Notes: generated by a model from the letters alone, not told the origin. 43,738 nt of DNA from an uncultured Clostridia bacterium (GCA_944386285.1 CALXAM010000080.1:1-43738); one strand, 5' to 3'; counted from the stretch's first letter, positions 33,692 through 43,599 are shown. Made by a program: numbers and translations.

Positions 33692-34840
33692 ATGCGTATC
33701 GTTCATACTGCCGATTGGCACATCGGCAAGCTTTTATGTGAATATTCTCTGCTATCCGATCAGCGGACATGTTTATTCTCGTTCGCCGATCAGATCGCAT
33801 CTCTTGGAGCCGACATCCTGATCATCGCAGGCGACCTTTATGACCGGTCTGTTCCACCGGCAGAAGCTGTTGTCTTATTAGACGAGCTCTTTTCCTATCT
33901 GCTGTTTGAAAAACATATCAAAATTTTAGCGATCTCGGGAAATCACGATTCTCCCAAACGATTACAGTTTGGAAACCGGCTGATGCAGCAGTCCGGACTG
34001 TTTCTGCGCTGTTCGTTAACGGATGCGCAAGTTCCGATTGTTTTATCGACCGGTAGCGAGCAGGCGGCGTTTTATCTCTTGCCTTACTTTGAACCGCATC
34101 AATTTAAAGAAGCGTTTGATGATGCAAAGGACTGCCGTACGGTACAAGCCTGCATGAATTACTTTCTGACGGTATGCAAAAGTGAAATGAACAAAAACAT
34201 TCCAAACATTCTTGTCGCCCATGGATTTTTTTCTGCGTCTGCCGAAGACACTGATCTTGCTGTCGGCACAGCATCACTTGTGTCTCTTCACGATCATCCC
34301 TTTTCCTATGTCGCGCTCGGCCATCTTCACGCGCCGCGCACCGCAGGCAGCGAATACATTCGGTATGCGGGTTCTCCGCTAAAATACTCGATTGATGAGG
34401 CGAATCAAAAGAAATCATTCACTGTCATCGACATTCAAAACGGTGCGATCAGCGAAATTTCTCAAGTCCCGATTTTGCCTGTGCGTGACGTCCGGAAAAT
34501 TCACGGAACGCTCGAAGAACTCTGCCGCTTGGAAAATGCCTCTGATGATTTTGTTTTCGCCGTATTGACCGATCCGCAAATGCGTGCCAATGCAATGAGA
34601 CGGTTAAAACAAACATATAAAAACGCATTGGGCCTTTCCTACGAGTGTCTGGAAAAAACCCCTTCTTCTTTCACAAAAGCGGCAAATGCAAAACAGGATA
34701 TGTCTCCGCAAACGCTGTTTGCATCGTTCTTCCAAGAGGCGGTTCACCGTGAAATGACACCGTCTGAATCTTCTTATATGCAGTCCGCATTCGACCAAGC
34801 ACAAAAAGGAGGGACAAACTTTGATCCCCATTTCTCTTGA
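33692..34840 (+). CDS. sbcD: Exonuclease SbcCD, nuclease subunit SbcD
   Basis: The Mre11-type metallophosphoesterase (382 residues) of the SbcCD complex, which opens hairpins and trims DNA ends. The metal-binding motifs are all present: TADWHIG (Asp8, His10), AGDLYDRS (Asp48), SGNHDSPKR (Asn84-His85), VAHGFF and ALGHLHAP. The frame is open upstream to 33647, but ATG 33692 is placed 7 bases behind GGAGG and gives the family N-terminus MRIVHTADWH. It overlaps the sbcC start by 20 bases. Confidence 0.95.
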   Translation: MRIVHTADWHIGKLLCEYSLLSDQRTCLFSFADQIASLGADILIIAGDLYDRSVPPAEAVVLLDELFSYLLFEKHIKILAISGNHDSPKRLQFGNRLMQQSGLFLRCSLTDAQVPIVLSTGSEQAAFYLLPYFEPHQFKEAFDDAKDCRTVQACMNYFLTVCKSEMNKNIPNILVAHGFFSASAEDTDLAVGTASLVSLHDHPFSYVALGHLHAPRTAGSEYIRYAGSPLKYSIDEANQKKSFTVIDIQNGAISEISQVPILPVRDVRKIHGTLEELCRLENASDDFVFAVLTDPQMRANAMRRLKQTYKNALGLSYECLEKTPSSFTKAANAKQDMSPQTLFASFFQEAVHREMTPSESSYMQSAFDQAQKGGTNFDPHFS

Positions 34841-37754
34841 ATTTGAAGCATTCGGCCCGTTTTTAAAAAAACAGAAGATTGATTTTACCGCTTTTGACGA
34901 CAGTCGGATTTTTCTGATTTCCGGCCCGACCGGCAGCGGAAAAACGACGATCTTTGATGCAATCACCTACTGTCTGTACGGAAAAGCAAGCGGTGCATTA
35001 CGTGCAGCCGACACATTAAAAAGTGATTTTGCCGACCCCTCTGTTGTATGTTACGCGTCGTTTACCTTTCTCATTCATGAAAAGCAGTATACCGTTCGGC
35101 GGGAGCCTGCGCAGCTTCGTCCAAAACAGCGCGGAGAAGGACTGATTCTAAAACCCGCTTCTGCACAACTGTCTGACGAAACCAATGTGCTGGCCACGCA
35201 GGTTTCACAGGTCAACGAGCAAATCGAATCACTTCTTTCCTTAAACTTCGATCAGTTTTGCAAAATCGTCATGCTGCCGCAGGGAGAATTCCGGCGTTTT
35301 TTATCAGACTCGTCCGACGAAAAGCAAAAAATCCTGCGCCAGATTTTTTCCACATCACTATTAAACGATTTTACCGAACAATTAAAGCAGAATGCTTCGC
35401 AGTCAAAAGCGGCACAGGAATCGCTGTACGCGCAATGCACCGCACTGGTACAGACGCTTTTGTTAGAGCCCTCCACCCCGCTTGCACAAGAATGTGAACG
35501 GACGCCATACGATTTTAACGCAATTCTCTTGGCACTCCGTACACAAAACGAACAAGCTGCGCAGCAGCTCGCTCGTTTAAATGAGCAGCGCACCGCACAT
35601 TCTCAGCAGCTGCGCGCGCTCAACATTGACAGTGCACGACAGCTGTTTGACCGATTTTCACAATATGATACCGCCAAAAAAACATTCGCTGCCCTTTCCT
35701 CTCAGCGTGATGAAATGTATGCCCTTTCTTTGAAGGTAAAAGCGCTTGCCTCGGTCAAAGAGGCTTCTGTTTTGGAAGACGCAAAGAGCACCGCAGAAAA
35801 GCGATACGCACTGCTTACTTCTAAAAATACGCAGGCGGCTTTGCAAAAAGAAGAAAGTGAAAAACGACTAAAAGAAGCACGCCAAGTATGTAACCACACA
35901 CGACAAACCGCGGCGCTTCTTCCGCAAAAAAATGAAACGCTGCTCACATTACGTACACAGTTTGAACAACGCAATCAGCAAGACGCGATGGCCGCGCTGC
36001 AGCGGCAGGCAGAAAAAGCGCTGCAAACGACTTCTGCGCAGATTGAGACGTTCAACACGGCGATTGCATATGCCCAGATCAAAAGCGAGCAGAAAGAAAA
36101 CAAAGAAGCAATCGCGCAAAACGCCCGCTTTTTTGAGGCGGTACGCACATATCAATCGGCACATAGGGAAGCGGCAAATGCCTCCATTTTAGCTGCCGAT
36201 ACATTAAAGCAATATCTCGCCGCGCAGGCAGGTATTTTGGCAGACACACTGCAAGACGACCTGCCGTGTCCGGTCTGCGGCAGCACGCACCACCCCAAAA
36301 AGGCAGTCCTTCCGACCCATGCGCCGACGCGCGAAGAAGTCGATCAACGTGCCGATTATGAAAAAAGCGCGCGAAGCGCCTGTGAATCTGCTTATCGGCA
36401 AATGCAGCTGTTATGTACCTCTCCTGAAAAAGCGTCCATGCGCCCAACAGAAATGATTGCTTTTGAGCAAGCACAAAAGCAATCATTGGAAGAAACAGCA
36501 CAAGCACTGTCAAACGCATGCGCCGAATATACCATACCAAAGCCGCTTGCAGATATGACTGCTGAAGCATTGATGGCACAAAAAGAGTCATTGCAGCAGC
36601 AATATGCCAAAACAGCAGGGCAGATTGCCGCACTGAAAGAAGAACAGAGAAAAATCGACGAAGCGCTTGGTGCCACAGCTGCCTCCGCAGAAGAAATCAA
36701 ATCACAAATCGAGCGGCTTTTTAGCGAAATCCAAATGATCGAACAGAAAAACAAACAGGCAGAAAATGCTCTTCAAACAGCACAGACCGAGTATGCACAG
36801 CTCTGTACACTTTTGGAACAAACTGCTGTGCAGGTGCAAGAATCCCTTGCACAATGTAAAGAAGCAAAAGAAGCATTCACCGAAGCACTGCATACTGCCT
36901 CTTTAACGCTCGAAGAATATGTGAGGCTCAAACCGCAGCTGCAATCACTTCAAACGCTTTCTCAAAAAGTGGAAGAATACCGTGCCGAATATCAGACACA
37001 AAAACGTCTTGTCCGCATTTTAGAGGACGCACTCAAAGACGCATCCCGTCCTGATCTTTCCGCACTCGAAAGGCAAGCAGAAACGATTCAGTCATCCCTT
37101 GACGCGATCGAATCGGACTATGAACGTCTTTCAAAGCGAACATCACAAAACGAAAATGGATATAAGCTTCTTTCGGATGCATTTTCCCGGTTTCATACAG
37201 CACAAGCAGACTATGAGCAGAAAAAGTTCTTTTATGATGTGGCAAACGGTGCATATACCGAAAAAGTCAACTTTGAACGCTATGTCCTCGCTTCGTACTT
37301 TGATGCAGTCATTGCGCACGCAAATCTAAGGCTTGAACAAATGACCTATTCACGGTATACTTTAAACAGAAGAACCGAACGGGAAAGCAAGAACCGTACA
37401 TCCGGTCTCGCCCTGGAGGTCTTTGACGCATATACGGGCTCCGCGCGTCATGTCAATTCCCTCTCCGGTGGCGAAGGGTTTAAAGTTTCGCTTTCATTGG
37501 CGCTTGGACTCGCGGATATCATCAGCGAAACAGCCGGCGGCATTGAAATCGGCACCATGTTTATTGACGAGGGATTCGGTTCGTTAGACAGTGATTCTCT
37601 TGATGCCGCGATCAACTGCCTGTACGAATTACAGGAAAGCGGACGCTATCTCGGAATCATTTCTCATGTAAGCGAATTAAAGGAACGGATTCCACAGAAA
37701 ATCAATATTGTTTCAAACACAAACGGCAGTATGATTGTGAGCGATGAAACATGA
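34821..37754 (+). CDS. sbcC: Exonuclease SbcCD, ATPase subunit SbcC
   Basis: The Rad50-like SMC ATPase (977 residues) partner of SbcD. Walker A GPTGSGKTT is at 34-42, preceded by the family opening LEFEAFGPF. Two long coiled-coil arms (about 180-470 and 490-800) flank the zinc hook CPVC near residue 481. The ABC signature SLSGGEGF and Walker B MFIDEGFGSLD are near the C-terminus, about 880-930. The start codon is TTG, 8 bases behind AGGAGG, inside the end of sbcD. Its ATGA stop overlaps the start of the HhH gene. Confidence 0.95.
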   Translation: MIPISLEFEAFGPFLKKQKIDFTAFDDSRIFLISGPTGSGKTTIFDAITYCLYGKASGALRAADTLKSDFADPSVVCYASFTFLIHEKQYTVRREPAQLRPKQRGEGLILKPASAQLSDETNVLATQVSQVNEQIESLLSLNFDQFCKIVMLPQGEFRRFLSDSSDEKQKILRQIFSTSLLNDFTEQLKQNASQSKAAQESLYAQCTALVQTLLLEPSTPLAQECERTPYDFNAILLALRTQNEQAAQQLARLNEQRTAHSQQLRALNIDSARQLFDRFSQYDTAKKTFAALSSQRDEMYALSLKVKALASVKEASVLEDAKSTAEKRYALLTSKNTQAALQKEESEKRLKEARQVCNHTRQTAALLPQKNETLLTLRTQFEQRNQQDAMAALQRQAEKALQTTSAQIETFNTAIAYAQIKSEQKENKEAIAQNARFFEAVRTYQSAHREAANASILAADTLKQYLAAQAGILADTLQDDLPCPVCGSTHHPKKAVLPTHAPTREEVDQRADYEKSARSACESAYRQMQLLCTSPEKASMRPTEMIAFEQAQKQSLEETAQALSNACAEYTIPKPLADMTAEALMAQKESLQQQYAKTAGQIAALKEEQRKIDEALGATAASAEEIKSQIERLFSEIQMIEQKNKQAENALQTAQTEYAQLCTLLEQTAVQVQESLAQCKEAKEAFTEALHTASLTLEEYVRLKPQLQSLQTLSQKVEEYRAEYQTQKRLVRILEDALKDASRPDLSALERQAETIQSSLDAIESDYERLSKRTSQNENGYKLLSDAFSRFHTAQADYEQKKFFYDVANGAYTEKVNFERYVLASYFDAVIAHANLRLEQMTYSRYTLNRRTERESKNRTSGLALEVFDAYTGSARHVNSLSGGEGFKVSLSLALGLADIISETAGGIEIGTMFIDEGFGSLDSDSLDAAINCLYELQESGRYLGIISHVSELKERIPQKINIVSNTNGSMIVSDET

Positions 37755-38101
37755 AAAAACGTTTGATTTCTTTTTTCAAATCAAGTGGAACGATGATTTT
37801 TGCAACTTTCTTAGCCATCGGTGTTTCCTTTTTCGTCTTCTTCTGCTGGCAGTCCGGAATTCTCCGGGTAAACAATGACAGCGAAGCACTTTCCAAAAAC
37901 CGTATTGAGCGGATAAATCTCAATACCGCAACCGTTTCGGAACTGACTATATTAGAGGGAATCGGTCTTTCGCGTGCAAAAGCAATCGTGCGCTACCGCG
38001 ATACCTACGGCCCGTTTTCCTCTGTTGAAGAACTGTTAAACGTTCCCGGTATCGGAGAAGCAACGCTTTCTCAAATCCGGAGCTATATTACATTATCATA
38101 G
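37751..38101 (+). CDS. ComEA-like membrane-anchored helix-hairpin-helix protein
   Basis: A 116-residue protein with one N-terminal membrane helix (about 16-36) and a C-terminal pair of helix-hairpin-helix motifs (LEGIGLSRAKAIVRYR and VPGIGEATLSQIRSY, about 65-113) as in ComEA, which binds double-stranded DNA outside the membrane during uptake. INLNTATVSELTILEGIG is the family opening. It is shorter than Bacillus ComEA and lacks its longer linker. The start ATG overlaps the sbcC stop by 4 bases. No comEC or comEB lies in the window. A DNA-binding role is clear from the fold; a role in competence is inference. Confidence 0.85.
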   Translation: MKKRLISFFKSSGTMIFATFLAIGVSFFVFFCWQSGILRVNNDSEALSKNRIERINLNTATVSELTILEGIGLSRAKAIVRYRDTYGPFSSVEELLNVPGIGEATLSQIRSYITLS

Positions 38102-38115
38102 AAAGGATGATCTGT

Positions 38116-38997
38116 TTGATTCTCACGTTAAAAAATGATCATTTCACCGCTTCCGTCACATCAACAGGCGCCGAACTGCTGTCCTTAAAAAGCAGCGACG
38201 GACTTGAATACATGTGGCAAAAAGATCCGAAATACTGGGGAAAAACCTCTCCGGTTTTATTTCCGATTGTCGGCAATCTGCGCAACGACAAAGTAACATT
38301 CCACGGAAAAGAATACGGTATGGCAAAACATGGCCTTTGCCGTACCGCGGACTTTACCGTAGAGTCCCACTCAGACACAGACGCAGTCTTTTCCCTTTGT
38401 GCAAGCGAGGATACTTTAAAACACTATCCATACCGGTTTAAACTGACACTTTCCTATCATCTTTCGGAAAGCGGAATTTCCATCACATACACAGTGGACA
38501 ATACCGACAATCAACCGATTGATTTCTGCTTCGGCGCACATCCGGGCTTTAATGTACCGTTAGACGGCGTAGGAAGTTTTTCCGATTATCGATTAGAGTT
38601 TAATCAGGACGAACCGGATGGATGCCCTGTGTTTGATTTTGAAAACAATCAAATCAACATGGAAAATCGTGTCGATTTCTTAAAAGGAAGCCGTGTGCTG
38701 CCGCTCGATTATTCTTATTTTGACAACGACGCGCTTGTATTTGACAAACTCCATTCCGACAAGGTTCGTCTGGTGAGCGGTAAAACCGGCCGAGGCGTAG
38801 AAGTTCGGTTTGCCGATTTTGACTTCGTTGCATTTTGGACGCCAATTAAAATGGACGCGCCGTTTTTATGTATCGAACCATGGTGCGGTATGGCTGTCTG
38901 CTCAGATGAAGGCGACACCTTTGAAGAGAAACGCGGCGTAAAGCATCTTGCAGAAAATACCTCCCGTTCGTTCGTCATGGAGATTTGTCCGTTTTAA
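38116..38997 (+). CDS. Aldose 1-epimerase family protein, LacX-like
   Basis: A 293-residue galactose-mutarotase-fold protein. Expected features are the opening LTLKNDHFTASV, GAELLSLKS, the PVLFPIVGNLRN loop, the histidine-bearing GAHPGFNVPL, and CIEPWCG near the C-terminus. Family members interconvert sugar anomers, but many LacX-like ones have unknown substrates. The ATG at 38107 directly abuts AAAGGA; TTG 38116 has a 7-base gap and gives the normal N-terminus MILTLKN, so it is preferred. It follows the HhH gene by 14 bases and ends the sbcDC transcription unit. Confidence 0.88.
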   Translation: MILTLKNDHFTASVTSTGAELLSLKSSDGLEYMWQKDPKYWGKTSPVLFPIVGNLRNDKVTFHGKEYGMAKHGLCRTADFTVESHSDTDAVFSLCASEDTLKHYPYRFKLTLSYHLSESGISITYTVDNTDNQPIDFCFGAHPGFNVPLDGVGSFSDYRLEFNQDEPDGCPVFDFENNQINMENRVDFLKGSRVLPLDYSYFDNDALVFDKLHSDKVRLVSGKTGRGVEVRFADFDFVAFWTPIKMDAPFLCIEPWCGMAVCSDEGDTFEEKRGVKHLAENTSRSFVMEICPF

Positions 38998-39011
38998 TTT
39001 TTTCCCACACA

Positions 39012-39045
39012 AAAAAACTTGCTGTCAATTGACAGCAAGTTTTTT
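39012..39045. terminator. Bidirectional terminator between convergent genes
   Basis: A perfect 34-base palindrome centred at 39028/39029, with the core CTTGCTGTCAATTGACAGCA flanked by A-runs on the left and T-runs on the right. It serves both the plus-strand epimerase gene and the minus-strand GH10-like gene. Confidence 0.92.
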
Positions 39046-39051
39046 GTTTTT

Positions 39052-42000
39052 TTATGCTTTCTTTGTGCATCTTCTTATGAGAGTGAACAGCAGTGCTGCC
39101 GATACAAGTGCCATTACAAGCCAGATAACATTCTCATCTCCTGTATCCGGTGATTCTGTGTCGGTATCTGTGTTATCATCCGGATCTATTTGCTCATCGA
39201 GATACAGTGTCATCGACTGCTCTTTTGTATCAAATCCATCCAAAGACCGTGCAAAGAACGTAATTGTCGTTTCTTCTGCCATTGCGTCCTTAATGTTTAC
39301 AGCAAATGTTCCGTTTTCAGAAACAGTTGTCTCAAACGTCTGTCCATTTACCTGAAGCACGATGGTGTATCCAGCTTCACCTGTTCCCTCAAGTGTAACA
39401 TTTCGATCTGTTACCGTTTCACCATCTTGATGGCTGGTAATGACCGGTTCAGCAATATAATCGATATCATAATCCGGCTGTTCTTTTACCGCGTCAGCGA
39501 TACTGACTGTAAACGTAAAAGTCCGATCATCCGGAATCGTGGAAAGCTCAAACGCATCTGTCAGCATCACCGTAATGGTCGCTGGTGATTCATCCAAGAA
39601 CGTCACATTTCCATTTCCATCAAATTGAATATTATCACTGTGTGAAATGATTGCAAATTGATTTTCCATTAAGTCCATTCCTGCAGAATAGCCATCACGC
39701 CGAATTTCTGCACGCATTTTAAATGGAGTCGATTGCCCAACCTGTACCCCGGCCGCAATCAGTGATAACCGATAGACTTCCTGCTCGCTTAAAAACGTCA
39801 GTCGATTTGCATGAACACGCAGCAGATACGACGCACGTTCAAGATCCGTTTGAATCAATTCTTTCGCAGTTTCATTGATATCAGCAGCCTGTACGGATTC
39901 TGAAAGCGCAGAAAGCTTTTCTAAAAACTGTTGTGTCTGTGCTTCATCAAACGATGCACCATCCATTACATCATACAAACGTTCAATTTCCGCATATGGA
40001 TAGTCTGAAATTTCATCATCACTCTGAACTGTGTAAATGGTATCAATTTTTCGCAGGATCTCACTTAGAATCATTGGAATCGATTCTTCTACATCCTCAG
40101 GCATTACTTGAGCCTCTTCTTTATAGATACTCTCACTGAACAGTGGTCCCATATTATTTTGTTTCAAGTCTGTCAAAGAGAATATCGCACTGGATGCTGC
40201 ATTCTGCGTACGAATCGCACTTAACTGTTTGACAATCATATCAAACGGAATCCCAAGATACGAACCGATACCGGTAGATGCATACGCCATTTCATTGATT
40301 TTTTCCTGTGACAGCTGTGCATCGTTAATGACCGGATCTTCGGTCACATAGTAGGACATTGTAAATACTTCGTCAATATACCCTTTTTCCACCCAATCAA
40401 GTGTTTCCTGATACTTAATAAGCGGCGCTGTTTCATAATCCGGAACAACTGCTGCTGAAATTTTCAAATCACTGCGGATCGATTTCAGTTCAGATGTAAT
40501 CCGATAGATAAATGTATTGATCAATTCCGCACGGAAATGACACCACTGTTCCCATTCCGGATGATCTTCTGTAATCGTATATGGATCGGTTCCGTATTCA
40601 GCTTTATACGCATTCACAATATTTTCATTATAGCCGAAATCATTGAGCACGCCGTTTTCTCCGCGTCCGTTTGCTTCTGGGAAGCGGCAATAATCATAGT
40701 TGATGCCGTCGATATCATACTTGGTCACAAGTTCTTTATAGACCTCTGATACAAGATCACGTGCACCCTGCTCCATTGGATTAAAGAAATAATAATATAA
40801 TTTATAAGTTTGCTCATACAGCGCATCATCACCAAACCGGCTCGTCAGCAGCCATTCCGGATGTTGTGCAGGCAGCGAATACTCCGGTGCTCCGGAATCC
40901 TGGAACGCACCAACAAAAAATGTTTCTACCCATGCATGAACTTCAATTCCCATTTCTTTGCCAATGCGAACATATGCATCCAGCGCATCGAATCCATCAA
41001 GCGACGGATACATCGGAATGCCCGGAATGTCTGATTTCCAGATGGTATGTCCTTCGATCCACGCCTCCAAATAGATTGCGTTAAAGCCGGAATCTTTTAC
41101 ATACTGCATTACCTTCCGAACTTCTTCTTCATTTTTTTCCACCGGTCGATACCAAACTGCACGTTTCTCAACCGAGAGGTTCGGTAACACTGTATTGGAC
41201 GCCTCATTCACGATTTGAATAATTGCGTCGGCCTCCTGTGACAGTCCTTCAAAATCAAGACGATCAATATAATCCGCAAGGCTGTCCGCACGTGTATTTG
41301 CTTCATGCAGTTTATCGATCATCGCATCAAGGGCTTCATAGTCCACATCAATCATGGAAGATTTTGTTTCTTCACAAAGTGTTATCGCCGCTTCAATTCG
41401 TTCTTTGACTGTCTGCGTAAGCAGTTCCGGTGTTTCGATCAATGTAATATGTCCATTTGCACGATCTAATGTAATCAGAACACTCGATACATCGATCTTT
41501 TGCAAAAATTCAGACATTTTCCCATGGCCGGAAAGGACAAACGTACTTTCTTCAATCGGACTGTTGCCGCCCTGTGTAGAAAGAACTCGTCCGGTTTGCT
41601 CGTCAACAATCAGTTCTGTTCCCCATGTATTGGTTTCTGTAGAAGCCTTACCGTATGTTGAATCATATACAACCAGCTGATCTGTTCCGCGAAATCCGGG
41701 ATACGGCTCATTGTTAACATCGTCCCAGCCTGCCGGATTGTCTTCTTTTTTCGTCGGGCTGAGCGCATCATACGCAACAGTCTGCGCTGTATAGTATTTC
41801 GGTGTTTCAAACACGATCGTAAACGGATCACCCGGTTTTAAATGTCCATAATCTTTTGCAATCTGTCCGTCAATTGAGTCATGGATAGATACAACATAGC
41901 CATTGTCAGGGATCGGTGCATTGCCGCCTGTACCCGACAGCGTGATCGCGGTGATGATTCCGTCCACTACAGTAATTTCAGCACCCCATTCCGAGGTATT

Positions 42001-42525
42001 GGTGCTGTCGCCATACTCGGGTGTAAAAACAATTACCTCATCAGCACCGCGGCTCCGGTTAATTCCGGAAATCGCTTTTTTAACCGGTGTTCCATCCGGT
42101 CCCGTATAGGAAATATAATTTTCATCAAGCGTTGGCAATGTGACATTTTTCAGTGTAATTGTATCACCCACTGAAAGATCAGCTACCTTTTCAGAAAGGG
42201 CGCCTGTCGCTGATAAAACAAATCCGTTTACCGGAATATAGGTTCCTTTTTGTGCATCTCCCTTTCCCACTACAATGTTGTTTACAACCAAAACCTCCGC
42301 AGTGTTATCTGCATCAAATGGTGTGGTAGTCTGATGTTCCTCATCGGGAAGCACATAGGAAATTCCCTCTGGACGTGCATCACTTTGCACAATCGGGTAT
42401 TCACTTTGGTCAGGAAATACGATTGTCTGATCGCCCTCTGCCAGTACGGCACCGTTCCACGGAACACACAAAACGGTTAGCAGCATCGCCATACAACCAG
42501 CAATCAAGCGTTTGAATGATTTCAT
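39052..42525 (-). CDS. Secreted multidomain GH10-like (DUF187) protein with sortase-type C-terminus
   Basis: A 1157-residue exported protein. The signal peptide is 1-29. Three related modules follow, each with NG(F/Y)VxS-type cores near 98-130, 205-240 and 323-355. A helical linker (365-445) leads to a glycosyl-hydrolase-like TIM barrel at about 452-790 with RAVWYRP, GIEVHAWVETF and YDIDGINYDYCRFP. This matches the GHL10/YngK group, whose substrates are poorly known. A helical stretch (800-905) and Ig-like domains (about 930-1110) follow. The C-terminus is SPDTGD, a hydrophobic helix (1134-1150) and RRCTKK, a variant cell-wall sorting signal. The ATG follows AAGGAG. Confidence 0.85.
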   Translation of the reverse strand: MKSFKRLIAGCMAMLLTVLCVPWNGAVLAEGDQTIVFPDQSEYPIVQSDARPEGISYVLPDEEHQTTTPFDADNTAEVLVVNNIVVGKGDAQKGTYIPVNGFVLSATGALSEKVADLSVGDTITLKNVTLPTLDENYISYTGPDGTPVKKAISGINRSRGADEVIVFTPEYGDSTNTSEWGAEITVVDGIITAITLSGTGGNAPIPDNGYVVSIHDSIDGQIAKDYGHLKPGDPFTIVFETPKYYTAQTVAYDALSPTKKEDNPAGWDDVNNEPYPGFRGTDQLVVYDSTYGKASTETNTWGTELIVDEQTGRVLSTQGGNSPIEESTFVLSGHGKMSEFLQKIDVSSVLITLDRANGHITLIETPELLTQTVKERIEAAITLCEETKSSMIDVDYEALDAMIDKLHEANTRADSLADYIDRLDFEGLSQEADAIIQIVNEASNTVLPNLSVEKRAVWYRPVEKNEEEVRKVMQYVKDSGFNAIYLEAWIEGHTIWKSDIPGIPMYPSLDGFDALDAYVRIGKEMGIEVHAWVETFFVGAFQDSGAPEYSLPAQHPEWLLTSRFGDDALYEQTYKLYYYFFNPMEQGARDLVSEVYKELVTKYDIDGINYDYCRFPEANGRGENGVLNDFGYNENIVNAYKAEYGTDPYTITEDHPEWEQWCHFRAELINTFIYRITSELKSIRSDLKISAAVVPDYETAPLIKYQETLDWVEKGYIDEVFTMSYYVTEDPVINDAQLSQEKINEMAYASTGIGSYLGIPFDMIVKQLSAIRTQNAASSAIFSLTDLKQNNMGPLFSESIYKEEAQVMPEDVEESIPMILSEILRKIDTIYTVQSDDEISDYPYAEIERLYDVMDGASFDEAQTQQFLEKLSALSESVQAADINETAKELIQTDLERASYLLRVHANRLTFLSEQEVYRLSLIAAGVQVGQSTPFKMRAEIRRDGYSAGMDLMENQFAIISHSDNIQFDGNGNVTFLDESPATITVMLTDAFELSTIPDDRTFTFTVSIADAVKEQPDYDIDYIAEPVITSHQDGETVTDRNVTLEGTGEAGYTIVLQVNGQTFETTVSENGTFAVNIKDAMAEETTITFFARSLDGFDTKEQSMTLYLDEQIDPDDNTDTDTESPDTGDENVIWLVMALVSAALLFTLIRRCTKKA

Positions 42526-42569
42526 TTTCTTCTCTCCTTTTCTTTTATGTTCGCTTCAGCATTCAAGCA

Positions 42570-42607
42570 AATCTTTTTCCGGGAATTTTTTTGCATTGAA
42601 AAAGATT
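42570..42607. promoter_or_regulatory. Inverted repeat in the GH10-like/AraC divergent region
   Basis: AATCTTTTTC (42570-42579) and GAAAAAGATT (42598-42607) are exact 10-bp arms 18 bases apart, between the divergent genes. It may be an operator for the adjacent AraC-type regulator or a leader hairpin of the GH10-like mRNA. The rest of the 188-base gap is AT-rich and has no clear consensus promoter. Confidence 0.4.
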
Positions 42608-42713
42608 CGTTCTTTCTATATAATATATCACAACAGAACAAATTGAAAATGAACAAATTTAACATACACCAATACAAAATTCATGTATTCTTTGAAAACA
42701 GGAAGGTGTCTTT

Positions 42714-43574
42714 ATGATCGCACCAAAAAATAGTGCATACCATGAGATCATTCAAATTAAAGCGGAAGACATTCCGATTATGCTTGCGTTTCATCAAAAA
42801 AACGCGCAGAAAAATATTTTTGAACTGCATTGGCATGAAGAACCGGAATTTTTATATATTCGTTCCGGAGAAATGGAAATCCACTGCGGTGAGAGTACAT
42901 TTCATGTTACACCGGGAGAAATTGTTTTTATCAATCCTGGTGAACAGCATGCGGGCGTATGTTTAAGCGGAAGCTGCGAATACATTTGGCTGGCAGTAAA
43001 AACAAGCTTTTTAAAAAGTGCCGGCCTGAGCGGCAGTGATCTATGCTTTAGCTCTTTAGAAGCAAAACGATTAAAAATTCGGAATCAGCTTGGAAAAAAT
43101 CCGGAGATTGCCATGCTGATTGATGGTATCATCGCAGACTATCATGAGAAACCACCCTATTACGAATTAGAAATCAAAGCATCTTTATTGCGTCTGTTTC
43201 GCTGTCTGCTCATTGGCTGTACCGCACAAATTGCAGAACACGAGTCAGAGATTCCTCCCTCATTACAGCCGGTTCTATCTTATATCGATACACATTTCAA
43301 AGACGAAATCACCTCCGCGCAGCTTGCCAAAATGGGCTCTTTTTCCGCACCGTATTTCTGCCGGATTTTCAAAGAAACGACCGGATATTCTCCGATTGAA
43401 TATGTAAACCGCGTACGGATTCGAAAAGCGTATGAAATGATTTCTTCAACCAATGAGAGTTTTGCATCCATCGCAGAATCTGTAGGGTTTCTAAACTTCA
43501 GCTATTTCTCTAAGGTATTTTTTAAATATACCGGGCAAAAACCTGCTGAAATCCGCAAGCAGGCAGAAACATAA
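42714..43574 (+). CDS. AraC-family transcriptional regulator with cupin sensor domain
   Basis: A 286-residue regulator. The N-terminal cupin half has ELHWHEEPEFLYIRSGEMEI and TPGEIVFINPGEQHAG (about 35-90), which usually binds a sugar or related ligand. The C-terminal DNA-binding domain holds two helix-turn-helix motifs, the first at SAQLAKMGSFSAPYFCRIF (about 199-217) and the second ending in FLNFSYFSKVFFKYTGQKPA. The ATG follows AGGAAGG. It is divergent from the GH10-like gene, so it probably controls that gene, possibly in response to a carbohydrate. The IS begins 39 bases past the stop. Confidence 0.92.
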   Translation: MIAPKNSAYHEIIQIKAEDIPIMLAFHQKNAQKNIFELHWHEEPEFLYIRSGEMEIHCGESTFHVTPGEIVFINPGEQHAGVCLSGSCEYIWLAVKTSFLKSAGLSGSDLCFSSLEAKRLKIRNQLGKNPEIAMLIDGIIADYHEKPPYYELEIKASLLRLFRCLLIGCTAQIAEHESEIPPSLQPVLSYIDTHFKDEITSAQLAKMGSFSAPYFCRIFKETTGYSPIEYVNRVRIRKAYEMISSTNESFASIAESVGFLNFSYFSKVFFKYTGQKPAEIRKQAET

Positions 43575-43599
43575 CGATTTACGAAATAAAAAAGGATTG

